A stretch of DNA of 64,000 nucleotides from CAZJFH01 sp964545205 (GCA_964545205.1 CAZJFH010000018.1:1-64000), one strand, 5' to 3'. Numbered from the stretch's first letter, positions 37,602 to 46,817 are shown. The notes: generated by a model not told the origin, from the letters alone. Made by a program: numbers and translations.

Positions 37602-38165
37602 ATGCACCGATTCGCTGCCCTGCTGGCGTTGGCGGCCCTGTCCGGCTGCAACGCCCCCGAATTCGAAAGCACGCCCTCTCTGGTCCTCGACCAGTCGGCC
37701 GCCGAGGCGCGCGACGTGGTGGTGGTCGCCGATGCCGACGTCGCCCCGCCGGCCGATGGCGGCGTGCTGCCGATCCTGGTCACCGTCCGCAACATGGGCG
37801 AACGCCCGGTGAGCCTGGACTACGGCCTGTTCACCCTGATCCCCCACCCGCTCGGCGCCGAATACGCCGCGCTGCCGCCCGACGGCGCGCCGGGCGAGCT
37901 CGACGCCGAGACGCTGCTCGCCGCGGTGCCGTTCCCCCGGCTCGAACGCATGGACCTTGCCGGCAAGGCGTTGCCGCGCGGCCGCCTCGCGCCGGGCGAA
38001 GTGGCCAGCGGCTATCTGTATTTCCAGAAACCGATTCGGCCGGGAGCGACGATGGACCTGCAGGCGCAGATCGTCGACGCCGAAACCGGCGCCACGATCG
38101 CCACGGTCACGCTGCCGATGCGCCCGCCGGGCGGCGAGCTCGCCGGAGCGCCGCTGGCCCGCTAA
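37602..38165 (+). CDS. Predicted lipoprotein of unknown function
   Basis: 187 residues. The signal peptide ends in the lipobox LSGC (Cys about 16). The mature part looks like an all-beta, immunoglobulin-like domain (VLPILVTVRNMGERPVSLDYGLFTLIP; ASGYLYFQKPI) of the kind found in DUF4352-like or copper-chaperone-like secreted proteins, but I do not recognise a family with certainty. AGGAGG precedes the ATG. The last four bases overlap the convergent der gene. Confidence 0.7.
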   Translation: MHRFAALLALAALSGCNAPEFESTPSLVLDQSAAEARDVVVVADADVAPPADGGVLPILVTVRNMGERPVSLDYGLFTLIPHPLGAEYAALPPDGAPGELDAETLLAAVPFPRLERMDLAGKALPRGRLAPGEVASGYLYFQKPIRPGATMDLQAQIVDAETGATIATVTLPMRPPGGELAGAPLAR

Positions 38166-39553
38166 CCTTCCGCGTACGGGTTCTTGCGCTTGCGCAGCCC
38201 CATCCGGATCGGCACGCCCGGCATGTCGAAGGTGTTCCGCAGCTCGTTGACCAGATAGCGGGCGTAGGAATCCGGCAGTTCGTCGGCGCGCTGGCTGAAG
38301 ATCGCGAAGGTCGGCGGCCGCGCCTTCACCTGGGTCATGTAGCGCAGCTTCAGGCGCTTGCCGCCCTGGCCCAGCGGCGGCGGATGGTGTTCGACCACCT
38401 CTTCCAGCCAGCGGTTCAGCTGCGCCGTCGGGATGCGCCGGTTCCACACGTCGTAGAGCCGCAGCACCTCGCCGATCAGCTTGTCGATCCCCTTGCCGGT
38501 GCGCGCCGAGATGGTCAGCGTCGGCAGTCCGCGGGCTTGCGGCAACGAGGTCTGCAGCCGATCCTCCAGGCGCTTCAGCGCCATCGCGCGATCGTCGACC
38601 GCGTCCCACTTGTTGACGGCGACGACAAGGGCCCGGCCCTCCTCCAGGGTCATGCGCGCGATGGTCAGGTCCTGCTTGTCGAGGATGGCCTCGGCGTCCA
38701 TGACCAGGACCACGACGTGGGCGTGGCGGATCGCGTGCAGGGTGTCGGCGACCGAGAGCTTCTCCAGCGCGTCCGTGATGTTGGCGCGCTTGCGCAGCCC
38801 GGCGGTGTCGACCAGCCGGATCGGCCGGCCGCCGTGCTGCCATTCGACGCTGATGGCGTCGCGGGTCAGCCCCGCCTCGGGTCCGGTCAGCATCCGCTCC
38901 TCGCCGAGCAGCCGATTGACCAGGGTCGACTTGCCGACGTTCGGACGGCCGACGATCGCCAGCTGGATCGGCCGCTCCGGCTCCTCCTCGTCGGCATCGG
39001 TCTCGGCTTCGGGTTCGCTCTCCTCGAACGGCTCTTCCTCTTCGGCCACGGCGCCCCTGGCGCGGGCCAGCGGCAGCAGCGCCTCGTACAGGTCGTCCAT
39101 GCCCTCGCCGTGCTCGGCCGAGACCGGCACCGGGTCGCCAAGGCCCAGCGAATAGGCCTCGTACATGCCGGGCGCGCCGGCGCGGCCCTCGCACTTGTTG
39201 GCGACCAGGATGACCGGCGTGCGGCCCTTGCGCAGATGGTCGGCGAAATGGGCGTCCAGCGGCGTGACGCCGGCGCGGGCGTCGATCAGCATCAGCGCGA
39301 CGTCGGCCTCGGCCAGCGCCGCCTCGGTCTGCGTCCGCATGCGGGCTTCGACGCTGGAGTCGAACGCCTCCTCCAGACCGGCGGTGTCGACGACGGTGAA
39401 CTCCATGTCGAACAGGCGGCCCTGGCCCGACCGGCGATCGCGCGTGACCCCGGGCGTGTCGTGGACGATGGCGATCCGCTTGCCGACCAGCCGGTTGAAC
39501 AGCGTCGACTTGCCGACGTTCGGACGGCCGATGATGGCGATGGTGAAGCTCAT
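38162..39553 (-). CDS. der: Ribosome biogenesis GTPase Der (EngA)
   Basis: 463 residues. Two GTPase domains in tandem, each with GRPNVGKST(L) (residues 8-16 and about 189), DTAGLEEAF / DTAGLRKRANI as G3, and NKWDAVDD as a G4. A C-terminal KH-like domain ends in RMGLRKRKNPYA. An acidic linker rich in Glu (about 150-180) joins the two G domains. Essential for 50S assembly. Directly follows bamB with no gap, reproducing the yfgM-bamB-der order of E. coli. Confidence 0.97.
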   Translation of the reverse strand: MSFTIAIIGRPNVGKSTLFNRLVGKRIAIVHDTPGVTRDRRSGQGRLFDMEFTVVDTAGLEEAFDSSVEARMRTQTEAALAEADVALMLIDARAGVTPLDAHFADHLRKGRTPVILVANKCEGRAGAPGMYEAYSLGLGDPVPVSAEHGEGMDDLYEALLPLARARGAVAEEEEPFEESEPEAETDADEEEPERPIQLAIVGRPNVGKSTLVNRLLGEERMLTGPEAGLTRDAISVEWQHGGRPIRLVDTAGLRKRANITDALEKLSVADTLHAIRHAHVVVLVMDAEAILDKQDLTIARMTLEEGRALVVAVNKWDAVDDRAMALKRLEDRLQTSLPQARGLPTLTISARTGKGIDKLIGEVLRLYDVWNRRIPTAQLNRWLEEVVEHHPPPLGQGGKRLKLRYMTQVKARPPTFAIFSQRADELPDSYARYLVNELRNTFDMPGVPIRMGLRKRKNPYAEG

Positions 39554-40867
39554 TCAGCGGTACGCCACCAGATCGCCGTCCTCGGTCAGGAAGTACAGGC
39601 TTCCCGCCGCCAGCACGGGCGGGATCGTCACCGGGTCCGGCAGCCGTTCGCGGCCGATGACCTCGCCGGTATAGGGCGAAACCGACAGCGCCCAGCCATG
39701 CGAGCTGGCGACGATCAGCCGGTCGCTGGCCAGCAGGGGGCCGCTCCAGACGATGGCGCCGCGACGATCCTCCTCGTCCTCCCAGCGCTGCAGCGGGGTC
39801 ACCCAGCGGATTCGCCCCGTCGCCGCCTCCAGCCCGACCAGTTCGTTGTTGTTCGACAGCACGAACAGGTAGTCGCCGGCGACCCACGGAGTCTGCATGC
39901 TGCCGATCTCGCGGTCCCACAGACGGCGCCCCGAGCGCAGGTCGATGGCCGTCATCAGATCGCTGTTGCCGATCGCGAACACCCGGCCGCGGTCGATCAC
40001 CGGCAGCCCGCGGATGTCGGCCATCGCCGAAACCGCGTCGGTCCGGCGCAGGCCGGCCAGGGATTCGGACCACAGCGAGGCGCCGTTCTCCAGTCGCAGC
40101 GCATGGATGTCGCCGGAACTGTAGGGCACGATGACGACGTTGCCGTCGATCGCCGGGCTGGACGCCCCCAGCAGGCCCGCCAGTTCCGAGATGCCCTGAT
40201 GCGTCCACAGCACGCGTCCGTCGTCGGCCGCCAGCGCGTGGGTCTGGTTGTCGACCGACACCGCGACGACGCGGCCGCCGCGCGCCACCGGCGCGCCGCG
40301 GACCGGCGCGCTGACGGAGCGCCGCCACAGGATCTCGCCCGAACCGGGATCGAGCGCGACGATCTCGCCGAAGCCGGTCGCGGCGAACAGCTTGCCGTCG
40401 TCGAAGGCCAGCCCGCCGCCGAAGCCGCCGTCATCCTCGGATTCGGGCGTGAGGTCGCGCGACCAGATCGTGCCGCCGCCGCTGGCGTCCAGCGCCCGCA
40501 CCTCGAGATCCGCGTCCAGCGCGAACAGCTTGCCGTCGGCGACGATCGGCGGCGACAGCAGGCGGTTGCGGTCGCCGCTGCCGCTGCCGATGCTGGCGGT
40601 CCAGGCGCGCCGCGGGTTGTCCGCCAGTTCCAGGTGATGCATCGCGTGGGGCGCGTAGCCGCCCGCCTGCGGCCAGTCGGAGGTCTGTTCCGGCGGCGGC
40701 AGCCGCATTTCGGACGAGCCGGTGCCGGCGTCCGGCTTCAGCAGCCGGTCGTGTTCGAGCACGGCGATGCGCTTGCCCGGCAGCGGCGGCCCCTCGGACT
40801 CGCCCATCCAGGTGTCGCATCCCGCGACGAGAAGGCAGGCGGAGACCGCCAAGATGAGACGATGCAC
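39554..40867 (-). CDS. bamB: Outer-membrane assembly lipoprotein BamB
   Basis: 437 residues. The lipoprotein signal MHRLILAVSACLLVAGC is followed by an eight-bladed PQQ-like beta-propeller; repeated blade ends are LFALDADLEVRALDAS, LFAATGFGEIVALDPGSG, GRVWAVS-like and YLFVLSNNNELVGLEAATG. BamB scaffolds the BAM complex that inserts beta-barrel proteins. Its place between a YfgM-like gene and der supports BamB over a PQQ dehydrogenase, and no quinoprotein catalytic residues are seen. Confidence 0.9.
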   Translation of the reverse strand: MHRLILAVSACLLVAGCDTWMGESEGPPLPGKRIAVLEHDRLLKPDAGTGSSEMRLPPPEQTSDWPQAGGYAPHAMHHLELADNPRRAWTASIGSGSGDRNRLLSPPIVADGKLFALDADLEVRALDASGGGTIWSRDLTPESEDDGGFGGGLAFDDGKLFAATGFGEIVALDPGSGEILWRRSVSAPVRGAPVARGGRVVAVSVDNQTHALAADDGRVLWTHQGISELAGLLGASSPAIDGNVVIVPYSSGDIHALRLENGASLWSESLAGLRRTDAVSAMADIRGLPVIDRGRVFAIGNSDLMTAIDLRSGRRLWDREIGSMQTPWVAGDYLFVLSNNNELVGLEAATGRIRWVTPLQRWEDEEDRRGAIVWSGPLLASDRLIVASSHGWALSVSPYTGEVIGRERLPDPVTIPPVLAAGSLYFLTEDGDLVAYR

Positions 40868-40876
40868 GTTCCGCTC

Positions 40877-41545
40877 CTAGCCCTGGTTCGCGCTCGGCCC
40901 GAGGACCGCGAGCATTTCGGCCGCGCGGGCGCGCAGGCCCGACGGCGCGGTCGCGTCGTCCGCGAGCCGCTGATAGATCTCGCGCGCCGCGGCGACGTCG
41001 CCCTGCCGCTGGGCCAGCACCGCTTCCAGCTCCTGCGCGGTATGCCGCCATGGGCCGCCCATCAGGATCTGCAGCCGCCCGCGGGCGGCGGCCGGATCGC
41101 CGGCCTCGATCTGCAGCAGGGCGGCTCGCAGATTGGCGAGGCCGCGATAGACGTCCGCGATGCCGGCGTCGTCGGCCAGCGCGTCATAGGCGGCCAGGGC
41201 GGCGGCAGTGTCGCCGGCCTCGGCCAGCAGCGACGCGCGGCGCAGCGCGGCCAGCGTCTGGTAGTCGGTGTCGGCCTCGGCCGCCAGCGTCGCCAGCGCG
41301 GACGCCGCCTCGGCCGGCGGCGCCTCGGTGGCGGCGGCATACGCCTGCGCCTCTTCGAGCCGCTGCTCGGTGCGCCACGACTGCCAGCCCTGGTAGCCGG
41401 CGACCACCGCGACCACCGCCACGGCCGCGCCGATCACCCAGCCGCCAAATCTCTCCCACAGCTTGGCGTACTGCTCGCGCTTGAGATCCTCTTCGATCTC
41501 CTGCACCAGCAACTGCCGCTCGGCATCCTTCTCGCGATCGGTCAA
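40877..41545 (-). CDS. YfgM-like TPR membrane protein
   Basis: 222 residues. A short cytoplasmic, charged N-terminus (about 1-35), one membrane helix (VIGAAVAVVAVVAGYQGWQSW), and a periplasmic part of alanine-rich TPR-like helical repeats. This matches the YfgM/DUF2133 family, which in E. coli associates with SecYEG and periplasmic chaperones. The synteny with bamB and der (10 bp and 0 bp) is the same as in E. coli. The N-terminal region of charged residues fits a cytoplasmic tail. Confidence 0.85.
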   Translation of the reverse strand: MTDREKDAERQLLVQEIEEDLKREQYAKLWERFGGWVIGAAVAVVAVVAGYQGWQSWRTEQRLEEAQAYAAATEAPPAEAASALATLAAEADTDYQTLAALRRASLLAEAGDTAAALAAYDALADDAGIADVYRGLANLRAALLQIEAGDPAAARGRLQILMGGPWRHTAQELEAVLAQRQGDVAAAREIYQRLADDATAPSGLRARAAEMLAVLGPSANQG

Positions 41546-41617
41546 TGCGGGCTCTCCTGCAAAACGGCCGCTAAAATAGACGTACCCGCCGCGGGAAGCA
41601 AACGTCGCGGCGAAGCC

Positions 41618-42172
41618 TCAGGCGGCGCGCCACTTGATCGAGCAGCCCATGCTCGGGACCTGCTCCTCGGGCCCGCGGCCGGTCGCGGCCACCTGCATCA
41701 TCGCCTCGAACAGTTCGCGGCGGGCATCCGCCGGCGCCGCCTCCTTCCGCGAGGCGTCCAGGCGGCCGCGGTACTGCAGTCCGAGGTCCTTGTCGAAGCC
41801 GAAGAAGTCCGGAGTGCAGACCGCGTCGTAGGCGCGCGCGATCTCCTGGGTCTCGTCGATGACGTAGGGAAAGGTGAAGCCGTGCTCGGCGGCGAAGCGC
41901 TTCATGTTCTCGAACGAGTCCTCGGGATAGGCCTCGGTGTCGTTGGACATGATCGCGATCACGCCGATGCCGGCCGCCTGCAGTTCCTTGGCGTCGCGCA
42001 CCAGGCGGTCGATGATCGCCTTCACGTACGGGCAGTGGTTGCAGATGAACATGACCAGCGTGCCCTTCGGGCCGCGGACGTCCTCGAGCGTATAGATCCT
42101 GCCGTCGGTGCCCTTCAGCGAGAAACCCGGCGGCTTCCAGCCGAAGTCGCAGATCGGAGTGGTCATGGCCAC
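41618..42172 (-). CDS. Thioredoxin-fold (AhpC/TSA, redoxin) protein
   Basis: 184 residues from a GTG at 42172, eight bases after GGAGG; an ATG two codons later is the alternative. Redoxin fold with GPKGTLVMFICNHCPYVKAI, where CNHC stands at the position of the thioredoxin CxxC, and GVIAIMSNDTEAYPEDSFENM. Proteins of this family are called thioredoxin family or peroxiredoxin-like; a cytoplasmic thiol-disulfide role is likely but the substrate is unknown. No signal peptide from the chosen start. The 243-bp gap to DUF2794 shows no gene. Confidence 0.82.
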   Translation of the reverse strand: MAMTTPICDFGWKPPGFSLKGTDGRIYTLEDVRGPKGTLVMFICNHCPYVKAIIDRLVRDAKELQAAGIGVIAIMSNDTEAYPEDSFENMKRFAAEHGFTFPYVIDETQEIARAYDAVCTPDFFGFDKDLGLQYRGRLDASRKEAAPADARRELFEAMMQVAATGRGPEEQVPSMGCSIKWRAA

Positions 42173-42415
42173 GGCGTCGTCCTCCCCATGGATTGCGCCC
42201 GCCAATGATACTCGCCCCGTCGTCCGGAACAATGCCGCCGTGAAGGTGTTGCCAATGCGTGCCCGACCGAGGAGCAAGCAGGCTCGCCCGGGCGGCGGCC
42301 CCGCTCTTCGCCGGCTGCGCTCCGGGATGATCTCAATTCGCTGGACCCGGCGGGGCGGTTGATCGAGAATGACGACAGAACAGTGTCTTGGGCTTGGAAA
42401 TCTCGGGATTGCTGA

Positions 42416-42745
42416 ATGACGCAGTTCCTTCGCCTGTCGGACTACCGCCGCAAGCCGTCCTTCGTTCACTTCGACCGCAGCGAATTCATGATGCTTCTCG
42501 ACCTGTACGCCCGAAGGGTGGCGGCAGGCGAGTGGCGCGACTACGCCATCGACAACGGTCCGACCCGTGCCGTGTTCGCGGTCTTCCGCAGCGCCCACGA
42601 GCGGCCGCTGTTCACGATCGCCAAGCTGACCGGCAACGGCCGCAACGAGGTCTACGTCGTCGCCAGCGGCCAGCGCAAGTTGCGGCAGGCCACCAGCCTC
42701 GCGGACGCGCTGGCGGTGCTGGACCCCGCCGTGCGGCAGGTCTGA
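42416..42745 (+). CDS. DUF2794 protein
   Basis: 109 residues. Matches the DUF2794 family, essentially limited to Alphaproteobacteria, by VHFDRSEFMMLLDLYARRVA and EWRDYAIDNG. The function is unknown. No membrane helix or signal peptide, so it should be cytosolic. It is convergent with the carbonic anhydrase gene, four bases apart. Its presence is a useful taxonomic marker for the window. Confidence 0.85.
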   Translation: MTQFLRLSDYRRKPSFVHFDRSEFMMLLDLYARRVAAGEWRDYAIDNGPTRAVFAVFRSAHERPLFTIAKLTGNGRNEVYVVASGQRKLRQATSLADALAVLDPAVRQV

Positions 42746-42749
42746 TCGC

Positions 42750-43364
42750 TCAGACCTGCTGGAATCGGCCGCTGGCCTGGTCGAGCCAGAGCAGATCGCC
42801 GCATTCGAGGTCGAAATACGAGCCGTGCAGGTGCAACAGCCCCGCCTCGACCCGCTCGCGGATCCACGGGAAGGTCATCAGGTTCTCCAGCGACACCTTG
42901 ACGCCCTCGTGCTCGCAGGTGCGTTGCGTCTCTTCGGGCCTGTCGGCGGTCAGGGCCAGGGCGCGGCGCTTGGCTTCGGTGGCGATGCGCATCCACGGGC
43001 CGATGAACTCGCCGCCGGACTCGCGGCCTTCCAGCAGGGCGCGGATGCCGCCGCACTGGGCGTGGCCGAGCACGATGATGTGCTCGATTTCCAGCGAACG
43101 CACCGCGAATTCCATGGCGGCGCTGGTGCCGTGCAGCTCGTCCGACGGCGCGTAGGGCGGAACCAGATTGGCGACGTTGCGCACGACGAAGACGTCGCCG
43201 GGACCGGTCCGGAAGATCAGGCCCGGATCGACCCGCGAATCGCAGCACGAGATGATCATCGCCTTCGGCGATTGCCCCTGGCGCGCCAGCGCGTCGAACA
43301 GCGAACGGTTCTTTTCGTAATAGGTCTCGCGAAAACGCCGGAACCCCTCGATCAGACGCTCCAT
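42750..43364 (-). CDS. Beta-class carbonic anhydrase
   Basis: 204 residues from the ATG at 43364 (GGGAGGGA upstream). Interconverts CO2 and bicarbonate. Zinc ligands are Cys in SCCDSRVDP (Cys-x-Asp-x-Arg) and the His-x2-Cys of LGHAQCGG; the Asp-Arg dyad is intact. HGTSAAMEFAV and DLMTFPWIRERV-like helices follow in normal order. The gene lies on the same strand as the prophage, only 28 bp downstream of the phage lysozyme gene, so its promoter region has been displaced or is shared with phage DNA. Confidence 0.94.
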   Translation of the reverse strand: MERLIEGFRRFRETYYEKNRSLFDALARQGQSPKAMIISCCDSRVDPGLIFRTGPGDVFVVRNVANLVPPYAPSDELHGTSAAMEFAVRSLEIEHIIVLGHAQCGGIRALLEGRESGGEFIGPWMRIATEAKRRALALTADRPEETQRTCEHEGVKVSLENLMTFPWIRERVEAGLLHLHGSYFDLECGDLLWLDQASGRFQQV

Positions 43365-43392
43365 CGCTTTTCCCTCCCGCAATGTGCCTGCG

Positions 43393-43917
43393 CTATATCA
43401 CGCGAGCCGACAGCGGCCAACCAGGATCGTCGCCGGTCCGGTACAGGCGGCATTCGGCCGCCCGCCGCCGCACCAGCCCGGGAAGTTTGACCCCGCCGGC
43501 GAACACCCAGCGACCGAACTCGGCCGCCGCCGCCGCGTGGTCGCCGGCGTTGACCTTGCGCAGCAGCGTCGAGCTGGCCAGCGCGCCCGCGCCCAGGTTG
43601 AACGCGAACGAGGTCAGGGCGCCGTACTGGCCGTCGGACAGCGGCACCGTGACCAGGCGCTGCACGGCGGCGGCGTGCTCGACCAGATCGGCGCGCAGCC
43701 AGCCCTCGGCGACGTCCTCGGAAATCGCCGGCCAGCGCGAAAGGTCGGCCCACTTCTCGCGGCTCAAGAGGTGACCCCAGCCTTGGGTCGGCAGCCCGAT
43801 CGGGTCGTGATAGGGCTCGAGCAGCGGCGTCGCCGCGTCGCCGTCCTCGAGGCCCTCGAAGTGCTTGACCAGGGCGATGCACGGGCCCGGAATGGTGCGC
43901 ACCCACTGGATCGCCAT
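43393..43917 (-). CDS. Phage lysozyme (GH24 endolysin)
   Basis: 174 residues. T4/P22-type lysozyme fold: the catalytic glutamate is in VKHFEGLED, followed by HDPIGLPTQGWGHLL, where Asp/Thr of the Glu-x8-Asp-x5-Thr triad lie. YGALTSFAFNLGAGALASSTLL is the family C-terminal lobe. Cleaves peptidoglycan at the end of infection. No signal-arrest sequence is seen, so it needs the neighbouring holin for release. GGGAG precedes the ATG. The gene lies 4 bp after the holin gene and is the last of the prophage. Confidence 0.9.
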   Translation of the reverse strand: MAIQWVRTIPGPCIALVKHFEGLEDGDAATPLLEPYHDPIGLPTQGWGHLLSREKWADLSRWPAISEDVAEGWLRADLVEHAAAVQRLVTVPLSDGQYGALTSFAFNLGAGALASSTLLRKVNAGDHAAAAAEFGRWVFAGGVKLPGLVRRRAAECRLYRTGDDPGWPLSARVI

Positions 43918-43921
43918 CGCC

Positions 43922-44455
43922 CTACTCCCTGGCCAGGCCGGCCCGCTTGGCCACCCGCTGCCCGAACCAGTAGCTGAGCACCAGCGTCAGCACCGCCCAG
44001 TCCTGCTCGGTCCACAGCTGCCGGACGGCGCTCGCGGCGTCGGCCTCGAAGCGCGGCCCGGTCAGGGTCGCGAACACCGCCCATTTGTAGGCGATGTAGA
44101 AGGCGAAGGCGGCATAGGCGACGGCCGGCCGCACCATGCCGGCGGCGAAGTCGAGGAAGGCGAACATCAGGAACACCGGCCCGGTCAGCCACTGGCTCAT
44201 GCGGCTGTCGGCGGCCTTGTCGAGGATCTGCACCCCGAAGCTCGGCACCGGCTTGTGCAGCACCTGCATCTCGGCGATGTCGCCCCTGGTGTTGATCTCC
44301 TCCATGCGCCAGGCGTGCTGCTTCTCGGCCAGCTCGGCCGACAGGCGCATGCGGTCGATCTCGAAGCGGTGGTCCTGCCAGCCGCGCAGCAGCTTGAGGA
44401 CCTCGGGCAGGAACGGCGCGGCGAAGCCGAACACCGCCGAAAGCAGTGCGATCAC
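43922..44455 (-). CDS. Holin-like protein with three membrane helices
   Basis: 177 residues from a GTG at 44455, fixed by the near-perfect AAGGAGG five bases upstream; a TTG 18 bases earlier would place that site inside the gene. An N-terminal helix (IALLSAVFGFAAPFL), a coiled-coil-like charged stretch (about 30-75), and two more helices (WLTGPVFLMFAFLDFAAG, AVAYAAFAFYIAYKW). This layout resembles the 3TM-holin family. Its place directly before lysozyme supports a role in membrane permeabilisation. It follows a strong terminator hairpin, so the lysis pair has its own start or relies on readthrough. Confidence 0.78.
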   Translation of the reverse strand: MIALLSAVFGFAAPFLPEVLKLLRGWQDHRFEIDRMRLSAELAEKQHAWRMEEINTRGDIAEMQVLHKPVPSFGVQILDKAADSRMSQWLTGPVFLMFAFLDFAAGMVRPAVAYAAFAFYIAYKWAVFATLTGPRFEADAASAVRQLWTEQDWAVLTLVLSYWFGQRVAKRAGLARE

Positions 44456-44479
44456 GAAAGCCTCCTTCTTCAAGGAAAG

Positions 44480-44508
44480 GCCCCCGCGCCGGTTTCCGGC
44501 GCGGGGGC
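44480..44508 (-). terminator. Hairpin terminator between tailspike 2 and holin
   Basis: A 13-bp GC stem (44480-44492 with 44496-44508) and a 3-base loop, followed on the minus strand by CTTTCCTT. Lies between the second spike and the lysis genes. Confidence 0.85.
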
Positions 44509-44525
44509 GCGGGCGGCGAGAGCCG

Positions 44526-46817
44526 TCACGCGGTCAGATAAACGTCGACTCCGACCTCGACGTCGCCGAGGCCGGACAACTCCTGGACGCCGGCCCACAT
44601 CGTCGCGGTGTTCGTGCTCCAGGCCATGGTCGGGACGACATGGACGAAGGCCGAGGGCGCGCTGACGAAATACGGCACCAGCATCACGCCCTGCGCCGTC
44701 GTCCTGGTGGTGTCGACCACGAATTTGCGCCCGCCCGAGGTCACGGTCTGGGTGCCGGTCTGGTAGGGCGATTTCGGCGTGCAGTCCCATCCGCCGATCC
44801 ACTCGCCCGCGAGGCTGAACGGCGCGGATGCGTTCTTGGTGCCGACCGCGAAGTTGGCCGTGAACGGATAGGCCTGCACCGGCGCCACGGCCACCGTGAT
44901 CGCGCGCCGCATCGTGGTCTGCTCGGTCAGGGTGATGGTGCCCGAGCCCTGCGACGTGAGGTCGATGTCGCTGCCGCCGAAGCTCGACGCAAGCTTGACG
45001 GCATCCCTGCCCGCGACCAGGACGTAATAGTCGGTGTTCGCCGCCAGGGGGGCGGGCAGGCTGCCGGTGGACGATATCTGGACCACCATTCCGGGCTGCA
45101 GGCGGTGCCCGGCGATGGTCAGGAGGTTGTCGGCATCGTCGACCGCCGAGACGGAATGTGTGTCCGACTGGTCGGTGAAGCAGCGATTGCCGCCGATCGA
45201 CAGCCGCTGCGTCGACCACGTGCCGGCGGCGACGTGAATGCCGTCGCCGGTGGTGCGCAGCCCGTTGTCGTAACACCAGTTGCCGTCGATCGCGATGCGC
45301 ACCGGCCCCTGGAAGTGGATCCCGTGCTGACCGCACAGCGAGACGTCGTTGTCGGCACAGCGGACTTCCTGGCAATCCACGCCGAGGACGCCGTCGACAT
45401 AGGCGCCGACCACCTTGACGCCCGAGACCGACAGGCCCTCGTCCGCGCCGTCGATATGGACGCCGTACATCATGGTCCGGACGTCCTGATCGTCGGCGAC
45501 GACGCCGCCACGCACGCTCACCGAGCGCCCCTCATCGGTGACCACGCCGCCGTCCCGCGTGTAGCTCTTGATCTGAATGCCGGAACGATCGGCATCCGCC
45601 TGAGTACCGTCCTGACCGGCGCGCAGGACGGTATTGTCGGAGAGGACGGTGTCGGTGCAGCCCTGGACGGCGATGCCGGAGCGCGCGCTGGCGATGGCCA
45701 CGTTGTCCGCCACGCTCGAGCGGGCGACCCCGATCAGGTTGTAGCCATTCGTCCCGGCGTCCCGGACGGTGTTGCCGATCAGCTTGACGCCAACCGCGCC
45801 GGCCAGAATCCAGCCGCTCAGTCCGGGATTGATCACCGTGTTGTTCGACCACACGGCCCCTTCGACGGCGTGCCACGATTCGTTCCGGAACGCATGCTGG
45901 CCGCAGTCGACCGCGGTGTTGCCGTCGAACACCACGCCGAATGCGGCTTTGCCCTCCAGGTAATACGCCGCCTGGCCGGAGGTCGCGGAACCGCAGTCGT
46001 AGGCGTAGTTGCCGGACACGATCGTGCCCTCGCCGCCGACGATCACGATCCCCGCGCGGGTCGTGGTCTCGATGCGGCAGCCCTCGATCTGACCGCCGAC
46101 CGTCGCGCTGGCGTGGATGGCGTGGTCGAGGATGGCGTCGAGCCGGACGTTGGCGATGCGCCAGTTGCGGAACGCAGTCCCGGACGGACTGAAACGGATG
46201 CCCTGCGACTGGGTATTGGTGATGCGGACGTCCCGGATCGTCCAGCCGTCGACGTTCGCGGCGATCCGGATGGCGTGGGCATTGCCCCCGAAACCGGAGG
46301 TCTGGTTGGCCGCATTGCCGTCGATCGTGCCGAAGCCGCCGACCACGGCGCGCGCGTTCTCGATTTCGATCACCGGCTGGTCGGCGCCGTCGGCCAGCTT
46401 GAGGGTGGCGCCGCCTTCGATGATCACCTCCTGCCCGGCGGCCGGAACCAGGGTCGTGCCGATCAGATAGACGCCGCCGGCCGGACACACGACCACGCCG
46501 GCCCCGCTGTTCAGCGCCGACTGGATCGCCGCCGCGTCGTCGGTCGAATTGTCGCCCTTGGCGCCGAACCATTTGACGCTGTACGGCGCGCCGTTGGTGG
46601 CCCGGATCCACCGGCCGCTGGCCGGGGCCGAGTCGAGCTCGATGATGGTGCCGCCGTTGCCGCTCGCCGAAGACGTGGACGACCAGTGGAAGACGCCTTC
46701 GCCGCCGTCGGCATCGGCGTAATAGCCCTCGACGTAGACCGTCGCCAGAGCCGCCGACGACGTGTCGGACAGCGCCTTCAGATCGGCGATCGTCGCGATG
46801 TACGAGATGTCTGCCAT
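44526..46817 (-). CDS. Phage tailspike with pectate-lyase-like beta-helix
   Basis: 763 residues. The N-terminal adaptor (about 1-75, MADISYIATIADLKALSD) is shared with the spike at 47448. It is followed by the pectate-lyase 3 signature WFGAKGDNSTDDAAAIQSAL and a right-handed parallel beta-helix of many short repeats (about 110-540), rich in Gly-Asn turns (DNTVLRAGQDG, GNYAYDCGSATSG). A small beta module follows (about 590-650, LTIAGHRLQPGMVVQISSTG), then a jelly-roll-like C-terminal domain. Such spikes bind and often cut host surface polysaccharide. The start is the ATG at 46817 with AGGAG six bases upstream. Confidence 0.88.
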   Translation of the reverse strand: MADISYIATIADLKALSDTSSAALATVYVEGYYADADGGEGVFHWSSTSSASGNGGTIIELDSAPASGRWIRATNGAPYSVKWFGAKGDNSTDDAAAIQSALNSGAGVVVCPAGGVYLIGTTLVPAAGQEVIIEGGATLKLADGADQPVIEIENARAVVGGFGTIDGNAANQTSGFGGNAHAIRIAANVDGWTIRDVRITNTQSQGIRFSPSGTAFRNWRIANVRLDAILDHAIHASATVGGQIEGCRIETTTRAGIVIVGGEGTIVSGNYAYDCGSATSGQAAYYLEGKAAFGVVFDGNTAVDCGQHAFRNESWHAVEGAVWSNNTVINPGLSGWILAGAVGVKLIGNTVRDAGTNGYNLIGVARSSVADNVAIASARSGIAVQGCTDTVLSDNTVLRAGQDGTQADADRSGIQIKSYTRDGGVVTDEGRSVSVRGGVVADDQDVRTMMYGVHIDGADEGLSVSGVKVVGAYVDGVLGVDCQEVRCADNDVSLCGQHGIHFQGPVRIAIDGNWCYDNGLRTTGDGIHVAAGTWSTQRLSIGGNRCFTDQSDTHSVSAVDDADNLLTIAGHRLQPGMVVQISSTGSLPAPLAANTDYYVLVAGRDAVKLASSFGGSDIDLTSQGSGTITLTEQTTMRRAITVAVAPVQAYPFTANFAVGTKNASAPFSLAGEWIGGWDCTPKSPYQTGTQTVTSGGRKFVVDTTRTTAQGVMLVPYFVSAPSAFVHVVPTMAWSTNTATMWAGVQELSGLGDVEVGVDVYLTA

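Noticed and set aside
37556..42208. 1550-residue plus-strand frame over der, bamB and yfgM
   Set aside because: Shadow frame opposite three well-identified minus-strand genes; no domain, repetitive Arg/Gly/Asp/Gln composition.
42173..42415. Possible RNA gene or small gene in the 243-bp gap before DUF2794
   Set aside because: No tRNA-like fold, no terminator with a T-run and no frame with a good start was seen.
43365..43400. Prophage attachment site at the carbonic anhydrase junction
   Set aside because: The matching right-hand copy would lie outside the window, so no direct repeat can be shown.
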